Below the pieces are notes generated by a model. It saw nothing but the letters and a program-made list of their open reading frames with translations. It did no database searches and was not told the origin of the DNA. Below, piece after piece: positions 1 through 6,474 of a stretch of DNA of 6,711 nt. The stretch is taken from assembly GCA_028704195.1 (NCBI GenBank), contig JAQVLL010000114.1:1-6711 (forward strand), read 5' to 3'. Position numbers and translations under genes: made by a program. Position 1 is the first letter of the stretch; the number at the start of each line of letters is the position of its first letter. Source of the stretch: Smithellaceae bacterium (GTDB taxonomy: Bacteria > Desulfobacterota > Syntrophia > Syntrophales > Smithellaceae).

Positions 1-257
1 ATAACCTCCCCTCCCACGTCCTGTGTGTTCGTCTCGACCCCAAGGAGCATGGCCGCCCGATATGTTTTTTTTTCCGCCGTCAAAAACTGCGCCAGTTTTG
101 TCGCCTCATCGAGGCAGACCGGCAACACACCGGTTGCCATTGGGTCTAGCGTTCCGGTATGCCCCGCTTTACGCGCTCCCAGAATCTTTTTCACTTTGCT
201 CACGACATCATGAGAAGTCAGGCCCGCCGGTTTGTCAATCACCACAATACCGTTCAT
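1..257 (-). CDS. truB: tRNA pseudouridine(55) synthase TruB, N-terminal part (cut by window edge)
   Basis: TruB converts U55 of the T-loop to pseudouridine in most elongator tRNAs and also acts as a tRNA folding chaperone in the cytoplasm. Only about the first 85 codons are present; the reading frame is still open at the left edge. The start MNGIVVIDKPAG is typical of the family. The catalytic motif GHTGTLDP lies at residues 32-39 with the nucleophilic aspartate at D38, followed by ATGVLPVC. The KTYRA motif carrying the active-site tyrosine (Y66) and the LGVETNTQD motif (72-80) follow. The ATG lies 6 bp after the nrnA stop with only a weak AGG upstream, so translation is probably coupled to nrnA. 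Residues 61-65 are encoded across a run of nine A on the coding strand, but the frame is intact as given. The catalytic core from about residue 86 and the C-terminal PUA-like domain lie outside the window. Confidence 0.96.
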   Translation of the reverse strand, partial: MNGIVVIDKPAGLTSHDVVSKVKKILGARKAGHTGTLDPMATGVLPVCLDEATKLAQFLTAEKKTYRAAMLLGVETNTQDVGGEV

Positions 258-263
258 AAACGC

Positions 264-1214
264 CTACAAAGCTTTAACAGCTTCCATGACCCGCGATTTG
301 ATCTCTTCAATATCCCCTTCAATCCGGCATGCCGCCGCGTTGAGGTGCCCGCCGCCACCGAACTGTCGGGCGATTATCTCCACATTGACCCTGCCCTTGG
401 AACGCAGGCTCAGCTTATATTGTTTTTCACCCATCTGAGTATAGAGCATCGCGATGTCGATCCCCTTGACCGTGCGCGTGATATCGATGAACCCGTCGGT
501 ATGTTCCATCCTGGCACCGGTATCCTGCAGATGTTGATTCGTAACAACTATTGATGCTGTTCTGTTTTCCATATCCAGCGTCAACGTTTGCAGAACACGG
601 GACAGCAGCAGAAGTTTAGCCGGTGGATCGCTCTCATAGATATTTTCGGAAATCCATTGCGGGTCCGCACCGCCTTCCACCAGGTCGCCTGCCGTCCTGA
701 GTGTCTCCTGATGCGTGCTGGAATAGCGGAAACCGCCCGTATCCGTTAAAATGGCCGCATACAGATTGGTGCAGATGTCTTTTGTCATCTTCGCACGCAT
801 GCTGCGCATCAAACGGTAAAGGAGTTCCCCCGTGGAACTGGCTTTGGGATCCAGAATCCTCAATTTACAGAATCCTCCGTTGGAAACATGGTGATCTATA
901 TTGATCAGCGTTTTGATTTTGGCCACTTCCCCTGATATTTTTCCCACGCGCTCGAGCTCGGAACAGTCGAGAATGAAACCGACATCATACTTTTCAATAT
1001 GATCCATTTTGTGAACAATATGGTCTGCGGCCGGCAAAAACCTGTAATGATCAGGTGTTGGATCCTGATTGTAAATCACCGCTTCCTTGCCTAAATCCTT
1101 CAGCATCAGATAAAGCGCCAGTTCCGATCCAAGGGCATCTCCGTCCAGCCGCACGTGGGCCGTAATTAAAAATTTTTCCCCTGCAGAAATGGCTGCCAGA
1201 ATTTCTTTAATCAT
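264..1214 (-). CDS. nrnA: DHH/DHHA1 phosphoesterase, NrnA-like (oligoribonuclease / pAp phosphatase)
   Basis: This 316-residue protein has the full DHH-DHHA1 layout of NrnA enzymes, metal-dependent cytoplasmic phosphoesterases that degrade nanoRNAs (or the dinucleotide pGpG) and often dephosphorylate pAp. The DHH domain shows motif I HVRLDGDALGS (residues 20-30; H20, D24, D26), motif II ILDCSE with D83, the DHH triad at 107-109 and motif IV LTDTGG with D158. These are the expected metal ligands. The DHHA1 substrate-binding domain ends with GGGGHLNAAA (286-295). I chose the ATG at 1214 because it has an AGGAAG Shine-Dalgarno 6 nt upstream and gives the usual N-terminus; a longer frame to 1349 adds 45 cysteine-rich residues that are rbfA read out of frame. 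The start overlaps the rbfA stop by 8 bp. Family and fold are clear; the exact substrate (nanoRNA, pAp, c-di-AMP or c-di-GMP breakdown products) cannot be read from sequence. Confidence 0.93.
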   Translation of the reverse strand: MIKEILAAISAGEKFLITAHVRLDGDALGSELALYLMLKDLGKEAVIYNQDPTPDHYRFLPAADHIVHKMDHIEKYDVGFILDCSELERVGKISGEVAKIKTLINIDHHVSNGGFCKLRILDPKASSTGELLYRLMRSMRAKMTKDICTNLYAAILTDTGGFRYSSTHQETLRTAGDLVEGGADPQWISENIYESDPPAKLLLLSRVLQTLTLDMENRTASIVVTNQHLQDTGARMEHTDGFIDITRTVKGIDIAMLYTQMGEKQYKLSLRSKGRVNVEIIARQFGGGGHLNAAACRIEGDIEEIKSRVMEAVKAL

Positions 1215-1566
1215 GCTTTTCTTCCTGTCTGGCGATCTCGGCCAGCAGCTTTTCAATATGGTTTCCGTAACCGAAGGACTTGTCGTGCACAAAAACAATA
1301 TCCGGCACAAAACGCAACTGCAACCGGTGTCCCAGCTCTCGGCGCACAAAACCTTTAGCCTTACTCAGACCGGCCTGAACCTCTTCATTTAATTCGTCTT
1401 TCCCCATTTCAACGAAATAAATCCGCGCATTGCGCAGATCATCCGTCACCTTGACGTCCGTGATCGTCACTGAGTGCAGGCGTGGATCTTTGACAACTTT
1501 CAGCAGAATGTCGGACATTTCCGCCATAATCAGTTCACCCACTCTGTCCGCTCTTTTAAAATTCAT
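1207..1566 (-). CDS. rbfA: 30S ribosome-binding factor RbfA
   Basis: RbfA is a small single-KH-domain protein that binds the 30S subunit near helix 1/the neck of 16S rRNA and promotes late maturation, especially in the cold. The 119-residue product fits the family length. It starts MNFKRADRVGELI and shows the signatures KDPRL (26-30), the strand VTITDVKVTDDLRNARIYF (33-51), GFVRRELG (72-79) and RFVPDIVFVHDKS (85-97). The chosen ATG at 1566 has AGAAGG 8 nt upstream and overlaps the end of the DUF503 gene by 11 bp. A longer in-frame start at 1599 would add 11 residues with no family match. The stop overlaps the nrnA start by 8 bp, so upstream and downstream genes are both likely to be translationally coupled to it. 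RimP in the same operon acts on the same 30S assembly pathway. Confidence 0.95.
   Translation of the reverse strand: MNFKRADRVGELIMAEMSDILLKVVKDPRLHSVTITDVKVTDDLRNARIYFVEMGKDELNEEVQAGLSKAKGFVRRELGHRLQLRFVPDIVFVHDKSFGYGNHIEKLLAEIARQEEKHD
1221..1226 (-). promoter_or_regulatory. ribosome binding site of nrnA
   Basis: AGGAAG on the minus strand lies 6 nt before the ATG at 1214, inside the end of rbfA. It decides the nrnA start in favour of 1214 over the upstream in-frame ATG at 1349. Confidence 0.75.
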
Positions 1567-1894
1567 CGTACTTGCCTTCTGTCCATTCTGCCGTTTCAAG
1601 AAAATTAGAAACCACCATAATTTCTGTTTTCGAGTTTAACACTTCTGCAACATTCAAATCGCCGATAAACCGGAGCAGGTGATCGATCTTGCCGCTGATG
1701 AAACGGGATTCATTGCCGGTAACCGCAAAGCCGATTTCCGCGAAACGATGATCATCCAGATCGCCGATCTGGGCAATGGATATATTAAACTCATTTTGTG
1801 CACGTTTTAAAATCTTGTTTAAAACACTTCTTTTTTCCTTCAAGGAACCGGATTCCGGAATTCGCAGCCGAACGATGCCATAGCCAACGACCAT
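1556..1894 (-). CDS. DUF503 / YlxP-family protein of unknown function
   Basis: The 112-residue product belongs to the DUF503 family (Bacillus subtilis YlxP is a member), small cytoplasmic proteins with no settled function that are often encoded between infB and rbfA. The family hallmark SLKEKRSVLNKI is at residues 17-28. It is followed by RAQNEFNISIAQI (31-43), an acidic patch DLDDHR (45-50) and the strand AEIGFAVTG (52-60). The C-terminal half contains a predicted helix, KIDHLLRFI (69-77), and a strand, KTEIMVVS (89-96). I see no signal peptide, membrane segment or cysteine cluster. The gene begins 21 bp after infB, with only a weak purine-rich site upstream, and its last 11 bp contain the rbfA start. 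This position among ribosome-assembly genes suggests, but does not show, a role in translation or 30S maturation. Confidence 0.9.
   Translation of the reverse strand: MVVGYGIVRLRIPESGSLKEKRSVLNKILKRAQNEFNISIAQIGDLDDHRFAEIGFAVTGNESRFISGKIDHLLRFIGDLNVAEVLNSKTEIMVVSNFLETAEWTEGKYDEF
1575..1580 (-). promoter_or_regulatory. ribosome binding site of rbfA
   Basis: AGAAGG on the minus strand lies 8 nt before the ATG at 1566, inside the last codons of the DUF503 gene. It supports the shorter, 119-residue RbfA. Confidence 0.65.
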
Positions 1895-1915
1895 GATGAT
1901 CTTTTCACGTCTTTC

Positions 1916-4474
1916 TTACAGTTTTCTGTTCAGGGTCTCAATGATATAGGATTCAATCACATCGCCCACATGGATGTCGTTATAGCCTTCAATGCCGATG
2001 CCGCAGTCAAACCCTGCCAGCACCTCCCTGGCATCATCCTTGAAACGTTTCAGAGAAAGAATCTTGCCGTCAAAAACGGACACACTATCCCGCACCAGTT
2101 TAATGCCTGCCGCACGGGTTACTTTGCCGTCCGTCACGTGGCAGCCGGCGATGATTCCAATCTTGGGCACACGGAAAAGCTCACGCACTTCAGCCCGGCC
2201 CTGAACCACTTCTTTGTATTCAGGCTCCAGAAGGCCTTCCATGGCCGCACGCACATCGGCGATGACGTTATAAATGATATCATATAGTTTGATCTCCACG
2301 CCTTCCTGCTCGGCAAGTTCGCTCACCCTGGCATCCGGCCGGACATTGAAACCGATGATAATCGCGTTGGATGCGGAAGCCAGCATGATATCCGTTTCGC
2401 TGATCGCTCCCGTGGAACTGTGTATGGCCTTGAGCTGAACATCTTCGGTGGAAAGCTTATTCAGGGCATCCGAAATCGCTTCAATAGAACCCTGAACATC
2501 ACCTTTGATAATGACGTTTAAATCTTTCACGCCTTCCTTGATCTTCTGATACAATTGCTCGAGGGTGATTTTGGAGGAAGCGGACAGTTCTTTTTCCCGC
2601 GTTTTTCTGATCCAGTAATCGGAAATATTCCGGGCCTTTTTTTCATCCTCCACACAGACAAATTCCGCACCGGTCTGGGGTACACTTGAAAATCCAATGA
2701 CCTCCACGGGCATGGCGGGACCCGCTTCCTTCACACGACGCCCTTGATCATTGACCATCGCTCGGACACGGCCGGATTCGGTTTTGGAAACGAAAGCGTC
2801 TCCTTCTCTCAGCGTACCCTGCTGAATCAGAACGGTAGCCACCGGTCCGCGGCCGCGGTCCAGCTTGGCTTCTACGATAATGCCATGCGCGGGCAAATCA
2901 GGATCCGCCTTGAGTTCCATCACGTCGGCCTGCAGAAGAATCAGCTCCAGCAGCTCTTCAATACCGATTTTCTTCTTGGCGGACACTTCACAGAAAATCG
3001 TGTCGCCACCCCACTGCTCCGATAAAAGCCCGTGTTCGGTCAGCGACTGCTTAATTTTTTCGGGATCGGCACCCGGCTTATCAATTTTATTGATCGCCAC
3101 GATGATCGGCACACCGGCCACCTTGGAGTGATTGATGGCTTCAATGGTTTGATCCATAACGCCGTCGTCCGCCGCCACCACCAGAACCACAATATCCGTA
3201 ACCTGAGCGCCGCGCGCCCGCATGGCGGTCAAGGCTTCGTGGCCGGGTGTATCCAGAAAAACAATGTCGCGGTCGTTGATGTGTACATGATAGGCGCCTA
3301 TGGCCTGTGTAATCCCACCGGCTTCGCCGTCAATCACATTGGTCTGGCGGATCGCGTCCAGCAGCGATGTTTTGCCGTGATCAACGTGACCCATGATGGT
3401 GACGATCGGCGCGCGGGGCTTGAGATTTTCCGGAACCGTTTGTGATTTCAGCATGGTATCCTCAAATTCAATCTCCGCTTTTTCCACCTGAAAACTGAAT
3501 TCAGAGGCCACCAGCGTGGCAATATCAAAATCAATCGCCTGATTGATGGCAGCCATTACGCCCATTGCCATCAGCTTGTTGATGACTTCACCGACCTTGA
3601 CGCCCATTCTTTTGGCCAGTTCGCCCGTCGTAATCGTTTCACCCACACGAATCCGCCGCTTGATGGCTTTCGGCACCGTAATTTCGGTTTTCTTCATCTT
3701 GATCGGCGCGGCCTTTTTCTCTTCCCGCCATTTGCTGAATACCACGTCCCGGTCATCATCAATGACTTTGATCTTCTTGTCGATTTTCCTTTCCAGGATC
3801 TTGCGGCGCGGGACCTCTTTTCCCTCTTCAATAAAAACTTCTACCGGCCCCTTGCCTTTTTTCTTGGGTTTTTCAAATTCTCTTTTAATGATTTTTTCGG
3901 GTGGCGGTACAATAACCTTTTCACCCGGCTTCTGGGAACCTTTTGCCGGAATTTCTTTTTTCTCTTCAGGCTTGACGATTTTATGCCTGGACATCATCGG
4001 CGGCCGAACGGGTAGAATCACCGGCGGTTTTTTGGGTGCTTCCGAAATCTTCTCAGGCACCGGCTGGTCCGGTTTTATTTCCTCAGCAGGCTCCGCGGTC
4101 GGCACCTCTTCTTTTGTCTTTTCCGTCCCGGGGATTTCCGCCGTGTCTAAAACCGCTTCTTTTTTCAAAGTGGCAACAGGAGCGGTTTTCCCTTCAGAGG
4201 GTTCTTCTTTTGCCTCAGCGGGAACTTCAGCCGAGGCCGGCTCAACCGGTGTGCGAACCGCACGACGGCGAATAACCGTCGTTTTTATTCTTTCCTCCAC
4301 AATCTGCCTTGGAGACGTGGCCTGTAAGTCAACCCTGACTCTTTCGACCTCGCTCTCATCCAAACTGCTGGCATGGGACTTGACCGTAATACCCAACCTT
4401 TCCAGATGGGCAATCAGATCTTTGTTCTCCATGCCAAGTTCCTTGGCCAACTCGTGTACTCGCTTTTTCGCCAT
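1916..4474 (-). CDS. infB: translation initiation factor IF-2
   Basis: IF-2 is the GTPase that brings fMet-tRNA to the 30S P site and promotes subunit joining. At 852 residues it is a long form, near E. coli IF2-1 (890). An IF2_N domain occupies about 1-50 (KRVHELAKELGM). A lysine/glutamate/proline-rich linker, probably disordered, runs from about 55 to 270, and a second IF2_N domain spans 274-325. The G domain has G1 GHVDHGKT (362-369), G2 GGITQ (386-390), G3 DTPGH (408-412), G4 NKID (462-465) and G5 SAK (498-500). H412 is the catalytic-site histidine. Domain II begins near 527, domain III contains KGDVQGSIEAI (657-667) and IIIGFNVRPD (705-714), and the C-terminal fMet-tRNA-binding domain covers about 749-850. 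The motif at 437-443 reads DGVMDQT where E. coli has DGVMPQT. A strong GAGGGAG site lies 8 nt before the ATG. The gene follows nusA after 43 bp with no ylxR in between. Confidence 0.98.
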   Translation of the reverse strand: MAKKRVHELAKELGMENKDLIAHLERLGITVKSHASSLDESEVERVRVDLQATSPRQIVEERIKTTVIRRRAVRTPVEPASAEVPAEAKEEPSEGKTAPVATLKKEAVLDTAEIPGTEKTKEEVPTAEPAEEIKPDQPVPEKISEAPKKPPVILPVRPPMMSRHKIVKPEEKKEIPAKGSQKPGEKVIVPPPEKIIKREFEKPKKKGKGPVEVFIEEGKEVPRRKILERKIDKKIKVIDDDRDVVFSKWREEKKAAPIKMKKTEITVPKAIKRRIRVGETITTGELAKRMGVKVGEVINKLMAMGVMAAINQAIDFDIATLVASEFSFQVEKAEIEFEDTMLKSQTVPENLKPRAPIVTIMGHVDHGKTSLLDAIRQTNVIDGEAGGITQAIGAYHVHINDRDIVFLDTPGHEALTAMRARGAQVTDIVVLVVAADDGVMDQTIEAINHSKVAGVPIIVAINKIDKPGADPEKIKQSLTEHGLLSEQWGGDTIFCEVSAKKKIGIEELLELILLQADVMELKADPDLPAHGIIVEAKLDRGRGPVATVLIQQGTLREGDAFVSKTESGRVRAMVNDQGRRVKEAGPAMPVEVIGFSSVPQTGAEFVCVEDEKKARNISDYWIRKTREKELSASSKITLEQLYQKIKEGVKDLNVIIKGDVQGSIEAISDALNKLSTEDVQLKAIHSSTGAISETDIMLASASNAIIIGFNVRPDARVSELAEQEGVEIKLYDIIYNVIADVRAAMEGLLEPEYKEVVQGRAEVRELFRVPKIGIIAGCHVTDGKVTRAAGIKLVRDSVSVFDGKILSLKRFKDDAREVLAGFDCGIGIEGYNDIHVGDVIESYIIETLNRKL

Positions 4475-4482
4475 TCCCGAAA

Positions 4483-4489
4483 CTCCCTC
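4483..4489 (-). promoter_or_regulatory. ribosome binding site of infB
   Basis: GAGGGAG on the minus strand lies 8 nt upstream of the infB ATG, within the 43-bp nusA-infB gap. It confirms the full-length IF2 start carrying the first IF2_N domain. Confidence 0.75.
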
Positions 4490-4517
4490 AAATTAAATAC
4501 TGGGTCCGTGAAATAAA

Positions 4518-5780
4518 TTACTCTTTTTTATCATTGTTTGTTTCCTCGTCGATCAGCCTGATGGCTTCTGCAATCCACTCCGTGCTGGTTTTTTCACCCA
4601 CACCGGGAATCGCAGAAAGTGCTTCCGGCTCCATAGCTGCCAGCATCGCGATGCTCTTGATACCCTGCGCAAAGAGTTTTTCGGCCATCGCCGGCCCGAT
4701 ACCGGGAATTTTGGTAAGCGCTTTCTGGCCGTCTTCTTCCTTTTCGGCAGCCATGGTCTCGCTCTTCACATCAATTTTCCAGCCGGTCAACTTGACTGCA
4801 AGACGAACGTTCTGACCGTTCTTGCCAATGGCAAGCGATAACTGGTCGTCGGGAACAATAACCGTCATCGCCCGGTTTTCCTCATCAACAAACACGCGGT
4901 TTACCTTGGCGGGAGACAGGGCACTTGAAACATACTTGGCCGAATCCTCCGTGTAGGGAATAATATCAATTTTTTCTCCGCGCAGTTCCTGCACAACGCT
5001 TTGCACCCGGCTCCCGCGCATTCCCACGCAGGCGCCCACCGGATCAATATCCTTGTCTTTAGCCTTCACGGCAATTTTGCCGCGCTTGCCCGGCTCGCGG
5101 GCCACGCTGACAATATCAATCAGGCCTTCAGAGATTTCCGGCACTTCCACTTCAAAGAGCGCCTTGAGAAAAGCGGGATGGGTCCGCGACAGAATGATTT
5201 GCGCACCCTTCGCATTTTTCTTGACTTCAAAAAGATAGGACCGGATGCGTTCGCCGCGTTTATAGGTTTCGCGGTGAATCTGCTCCGCGGGGGGAACCAC
5301 ACCTTCAGCCCGTCCCAGATTCACAATAATATTGCCGCTCTCAAACCGCTGGACAAAACCGTTAATCAGCTCACCCTTGCGGTCTTTATATTCATCATAG
5401 ATATTGTCGCGTTCCGCGTCTTTGACCCGTTGAATAATGATTTGCTTGGCCATCTGGACGGCAATCCGGCCAAAGGAACTCGTTTCGATTTTCATACCGA
5501 GAGAATCACCGGGCTCCGCTCCTTCATCAAGGGTTTTTCTTGCTTCCTCTTTGGAAATTTGCGTTTCGGGATCGAGCACTTTATCAACAACCGTTTTAAA
5601 CTGGAAAACTTCAATTTCTCCAACTTCGTCGTTGTAGTGGGCTTCAATATCCACATTCTGACCCAGTTTTTTTCGCGCCGCTGTCATCATGGCGGCCTCG
5701 AGAGCTTCTGTAATAATGAGTTTGTCGATACCCCTGTCCTTACCCATCTGCTCTATCAGACGCTTAAGCTCTTGAAACAT
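4518..5780 (-). CDS. nusA: transcription termination/antitermination protein NusA
   Basis: NusA binds RNA polymerase and nascent RNA, enhances pausing and hairpin-dependent termination, and takes part in antitermination on rRNA operons. The 420-residue protein has the N-terminal polymerase-binding domain at about 1-125 (MFQELKRLIEQM), the S1 domain at about 135-200 (GFVQRFESGNIIVNLG), and two KH domains. KH1 has the loop GMRG (253-256) and the conserved IDIIPYTED (271-279). KH2 has AIGKNGQNVRLA (317-328) with loop GKNG (319-322). An acidic segment near 345-350 leads to a helix-hairpin-helix unit at about 353-412, with GIGPAMAEKL and IPGVGEKT. That makes it intermediate between B. subtilis NusA (371 residues, no extension) and E. 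coli NusA (495, two acidic repeats). A GGGAGG site lies 9 nt upstream, with an in-frame ATG-TAA between it and the start. NusA autoregulation of this operon through the upstream terminator is known for E. coli and is plausible here. Confidence 0.98.
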   Translation of the reverse strand: MFQELKRLIEQMGKDRGIDKLIITEALEAAMMTAARKKLGQNVDIEAHYNDEVGEIEVFQFKTVVDKVLDPETQISKEEARKTLDEGAEPGDSLGMKIETSSFGRIAVQMAKQIIIQRVKDAERDNIYDEYKDRKGELINGFVQRFESGNIIVNLGRAEGVVPPAEQIHRETYKRGERIRSYLFEVKKNAKGAQIILSRTHPAFLKALFEVEVPEISEGLIDIVSVAREPGKRGKIAVKAKDKDIDPVGACVGMRGSRVQSVVQELRGEKIDIIPYTEDSAKYVSSALSPAKVNRVFVDEENRAMTVIVPDDQLSLAIGKNGQNVRLAVKLTGWKIDVKSETMAAEKEEDGQKALTKIPGIGPAMAEKLFAQGIKSIAMLAAMEPEALSAIPGVGEKTSTEWIAEAIRLIDEETNNDKKE

Positions 5781-5795
5781 TTACATATTCCTCCC
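5781..5795 (-). promoter_or_regulatory. nusA ribosome binding site with an ATG-TAA start-stop before the gene
   Basis: GGGAGG (5795 down to 5790, minus strand) is the strongest ribosome binding site in the window. An ATG at 5786-5784 follows after only 3 nt, is closed at once by TAA (5783-5781), and directly abuts the nusA ATG at 5780-5778, in the same frame. The nusA ATG is 9 nt from the Shine-Dalgarno, within the normal range, so it should be the main start. The extra start-stop pair is seen directly; any regulatory effect is inference. Confidence 0.6.
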
Positions 5796-5838
5796 TTTTT
5801 CTCTCGGGCTGCAGGTAATTTCAACCTGATCGCGTTTA

Positions 5839-6327
5839 TTATTCCTCCACAAGCCTCGCTTTTTCATCAACCAGGTTGGCTTTGACGATTTCTTCTTTCG
5901 GGATGCTGAATATCTTCCCCGCCGATTCAATCCGCACCATTCTTCTGCCGTTTTCTTCGACGTAATCCATCAGGGTGCCCTGAAATTTCTTCGTGCCGTC
6001 GATCTTGATCCGGGTTTTGATTTTTAACGTGGCCCCTTTGAACCGCTCAAAATCAACATCGCGCGAAACGGGACGATCGAGCCCCGGAGATGAAACTTCC
6101 AGCGTATAGGGTCCGCGGGACAGATCATGAATATCCAGAACATCTGCCAGTTGATTACTGACCGTTGTGCAATCGTCCAGCGAGACCCCGCCTTCCTTAT
6201 CCAGAAAAAGCCGGAAGACCCAGCGGGAGTGCATTTTCAGGCACTCGACATGGATCAGTTCCATCCCTTCAGAGGTTGCAATCGGTTCCGCCAGTTGCCA
6301 TATTTTGTCTTTTAAATCATCGTACAT
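5839..6327 (-). CDS. rimP: ribosome maturation factor RimP
   Basis: RimP binds the free 30S subunit and helps assemble its central domain and the S12 region. The 162-residue product (ATG at 6327) has the two-domain RimP layout. The N-terminal alpha/beta domain includes AEPIATSEGMELIHVEC (13-29), WVFRLFLDKEGGVSLDDC (36-53) and the strongest family signature YTLEVSSPGLDRPV (74-87). The C-terminal SH3-like barrel covers about 92-155 (FQGTLMDYV, then IFSIPKEEIVKANLV). An in-frame GTG at 6360 would add 11 residues, but it lies in the loop of the terminator hairpin and the extension has no family match, so I prefer the ATG despite a weak ribosome binding site (GAAGC). The gene ends with tandem TAA TAA codons, 58 bp before nusA. 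The rimP-nusA-infB order is widely conserved. Confidence 0.95.
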   Translation of the reverse strand: MYDDLKDKIWQLAEPIATSEGMELIHVECLKMHSRWVFRLFLDKEGGVSLDDCTTVSNQLADVLDIHDLSRGPYTLEVSSPGLDRPVSRDVDFERFKGATLKIKTRIKIDGTKKFQGTLMDYVEENGRRMVRIESAGKIFSIPKEEIVKANLVDEKARLVEE

Positions 6328-6341
6328 ATCAATCGCTTCAG

Positions 6342-6370
6342 AAAATAAAAAAGTGGGCACAGGCCCACTT
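6342..6370 (-). terminator. intrinsic terminator between tRNA-Gly and rimP (possible attenuator)
   Basis: On the minus strand a perfect 8-bp stem, AAGTGGGC pairing with GCCCACTT, closes a 4-nt CTGT loop (6370 to 6351). It is followed by a T-run (TTTT after the two T of the stem, then A, then TTTT) reaching 6342. This has the form of a rho-independent terminator for transcription from the tRNA toward rimP. On the plus strand the 3' flank is not T-rich, so it should work only in the minus direction. It ends about 15 bp before the rimP ATG. With no clear promoter between it and rimP, the operon may depend on readthrough, making this a candidate attenuation point. Confidence 0.85.
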
Positions 6371-6474
6371 CAGCAAACAACTTTCAGTAATGGTTGGAAA
6401 TGCAATTACCATATACCCACAGGCAATGCAAGCACTATTTCCCGCCCAAAAGGGCTTGCCGGAAGGCTGAAAAC
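6371..6474 (-). other. spacer between tRNA-Gly and the terminator
   Basis: This 104-bp stretch has no convincing coding sequence. It holds a short GCCC-TTTT-GGGC hairpin near 6443-6454 with no T-run. TTGCAT and TATGGT hexamers are present, but their spacing is wrong for a sigma-70 promoter. It probably becomes the trailer of the tRNA transcript, or part of the leader of the rimP operon if readthrough occurs. Confidence 0.5.

Noticed and set aside
1215..1349. 45-residue N-terminal extension of the DHH protein (start at 1349)
   Set aside because: The extension is rbfA read in another frame and is unusually cysteine-rich; the ATG at 1214 has a good Shine-Dalgarno and the canonical NrnA N-terminus.
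1567..1599. 11-residue N-terminal extension of RbfA (start at 1599)
   Set aside because: It overlaps DUF503 codons, has no family match, and the ATG at 1566 has AGAAGG 8 nt upstream.
3989..4000. Internal ATG-ATG in the infB linker (residues 160-161) as a start for a shorter IF2 isoform, as in E. coli
   Set aside because: No ribosome binding site is visible just upstream, so there is no sequence support for internal initiation here.
3543..4496. Long 317-codon open frame on the plus strand, antisense to the infB 5' region
   Set aside because: It mirrors the infB linker, is abnormally rich in serine, threonine and phenylalanine as expected from reversing K/E/P-rich codons, has no recognisable domain and overlaps a certain gene completely.
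5001..5885. 294-codon open frame on the plus strand, antisense to nusA and the end of rimP
   Set aside because: It fully overlaps nusA, shows no family motif, and has a composition explained by the opposite strand.
6387..6412. Two mutually exclusive 5-bp stems in the tRNA-rimP spacer (GTAAT/ATTAC and ATGGT/ACCAT), considered as an antiterminator switch
   Set aside because: The stems are short, have 13-nt loops and do not pair with the terminator arms, so there is no real case for a riboswitch or attenuator alternative.
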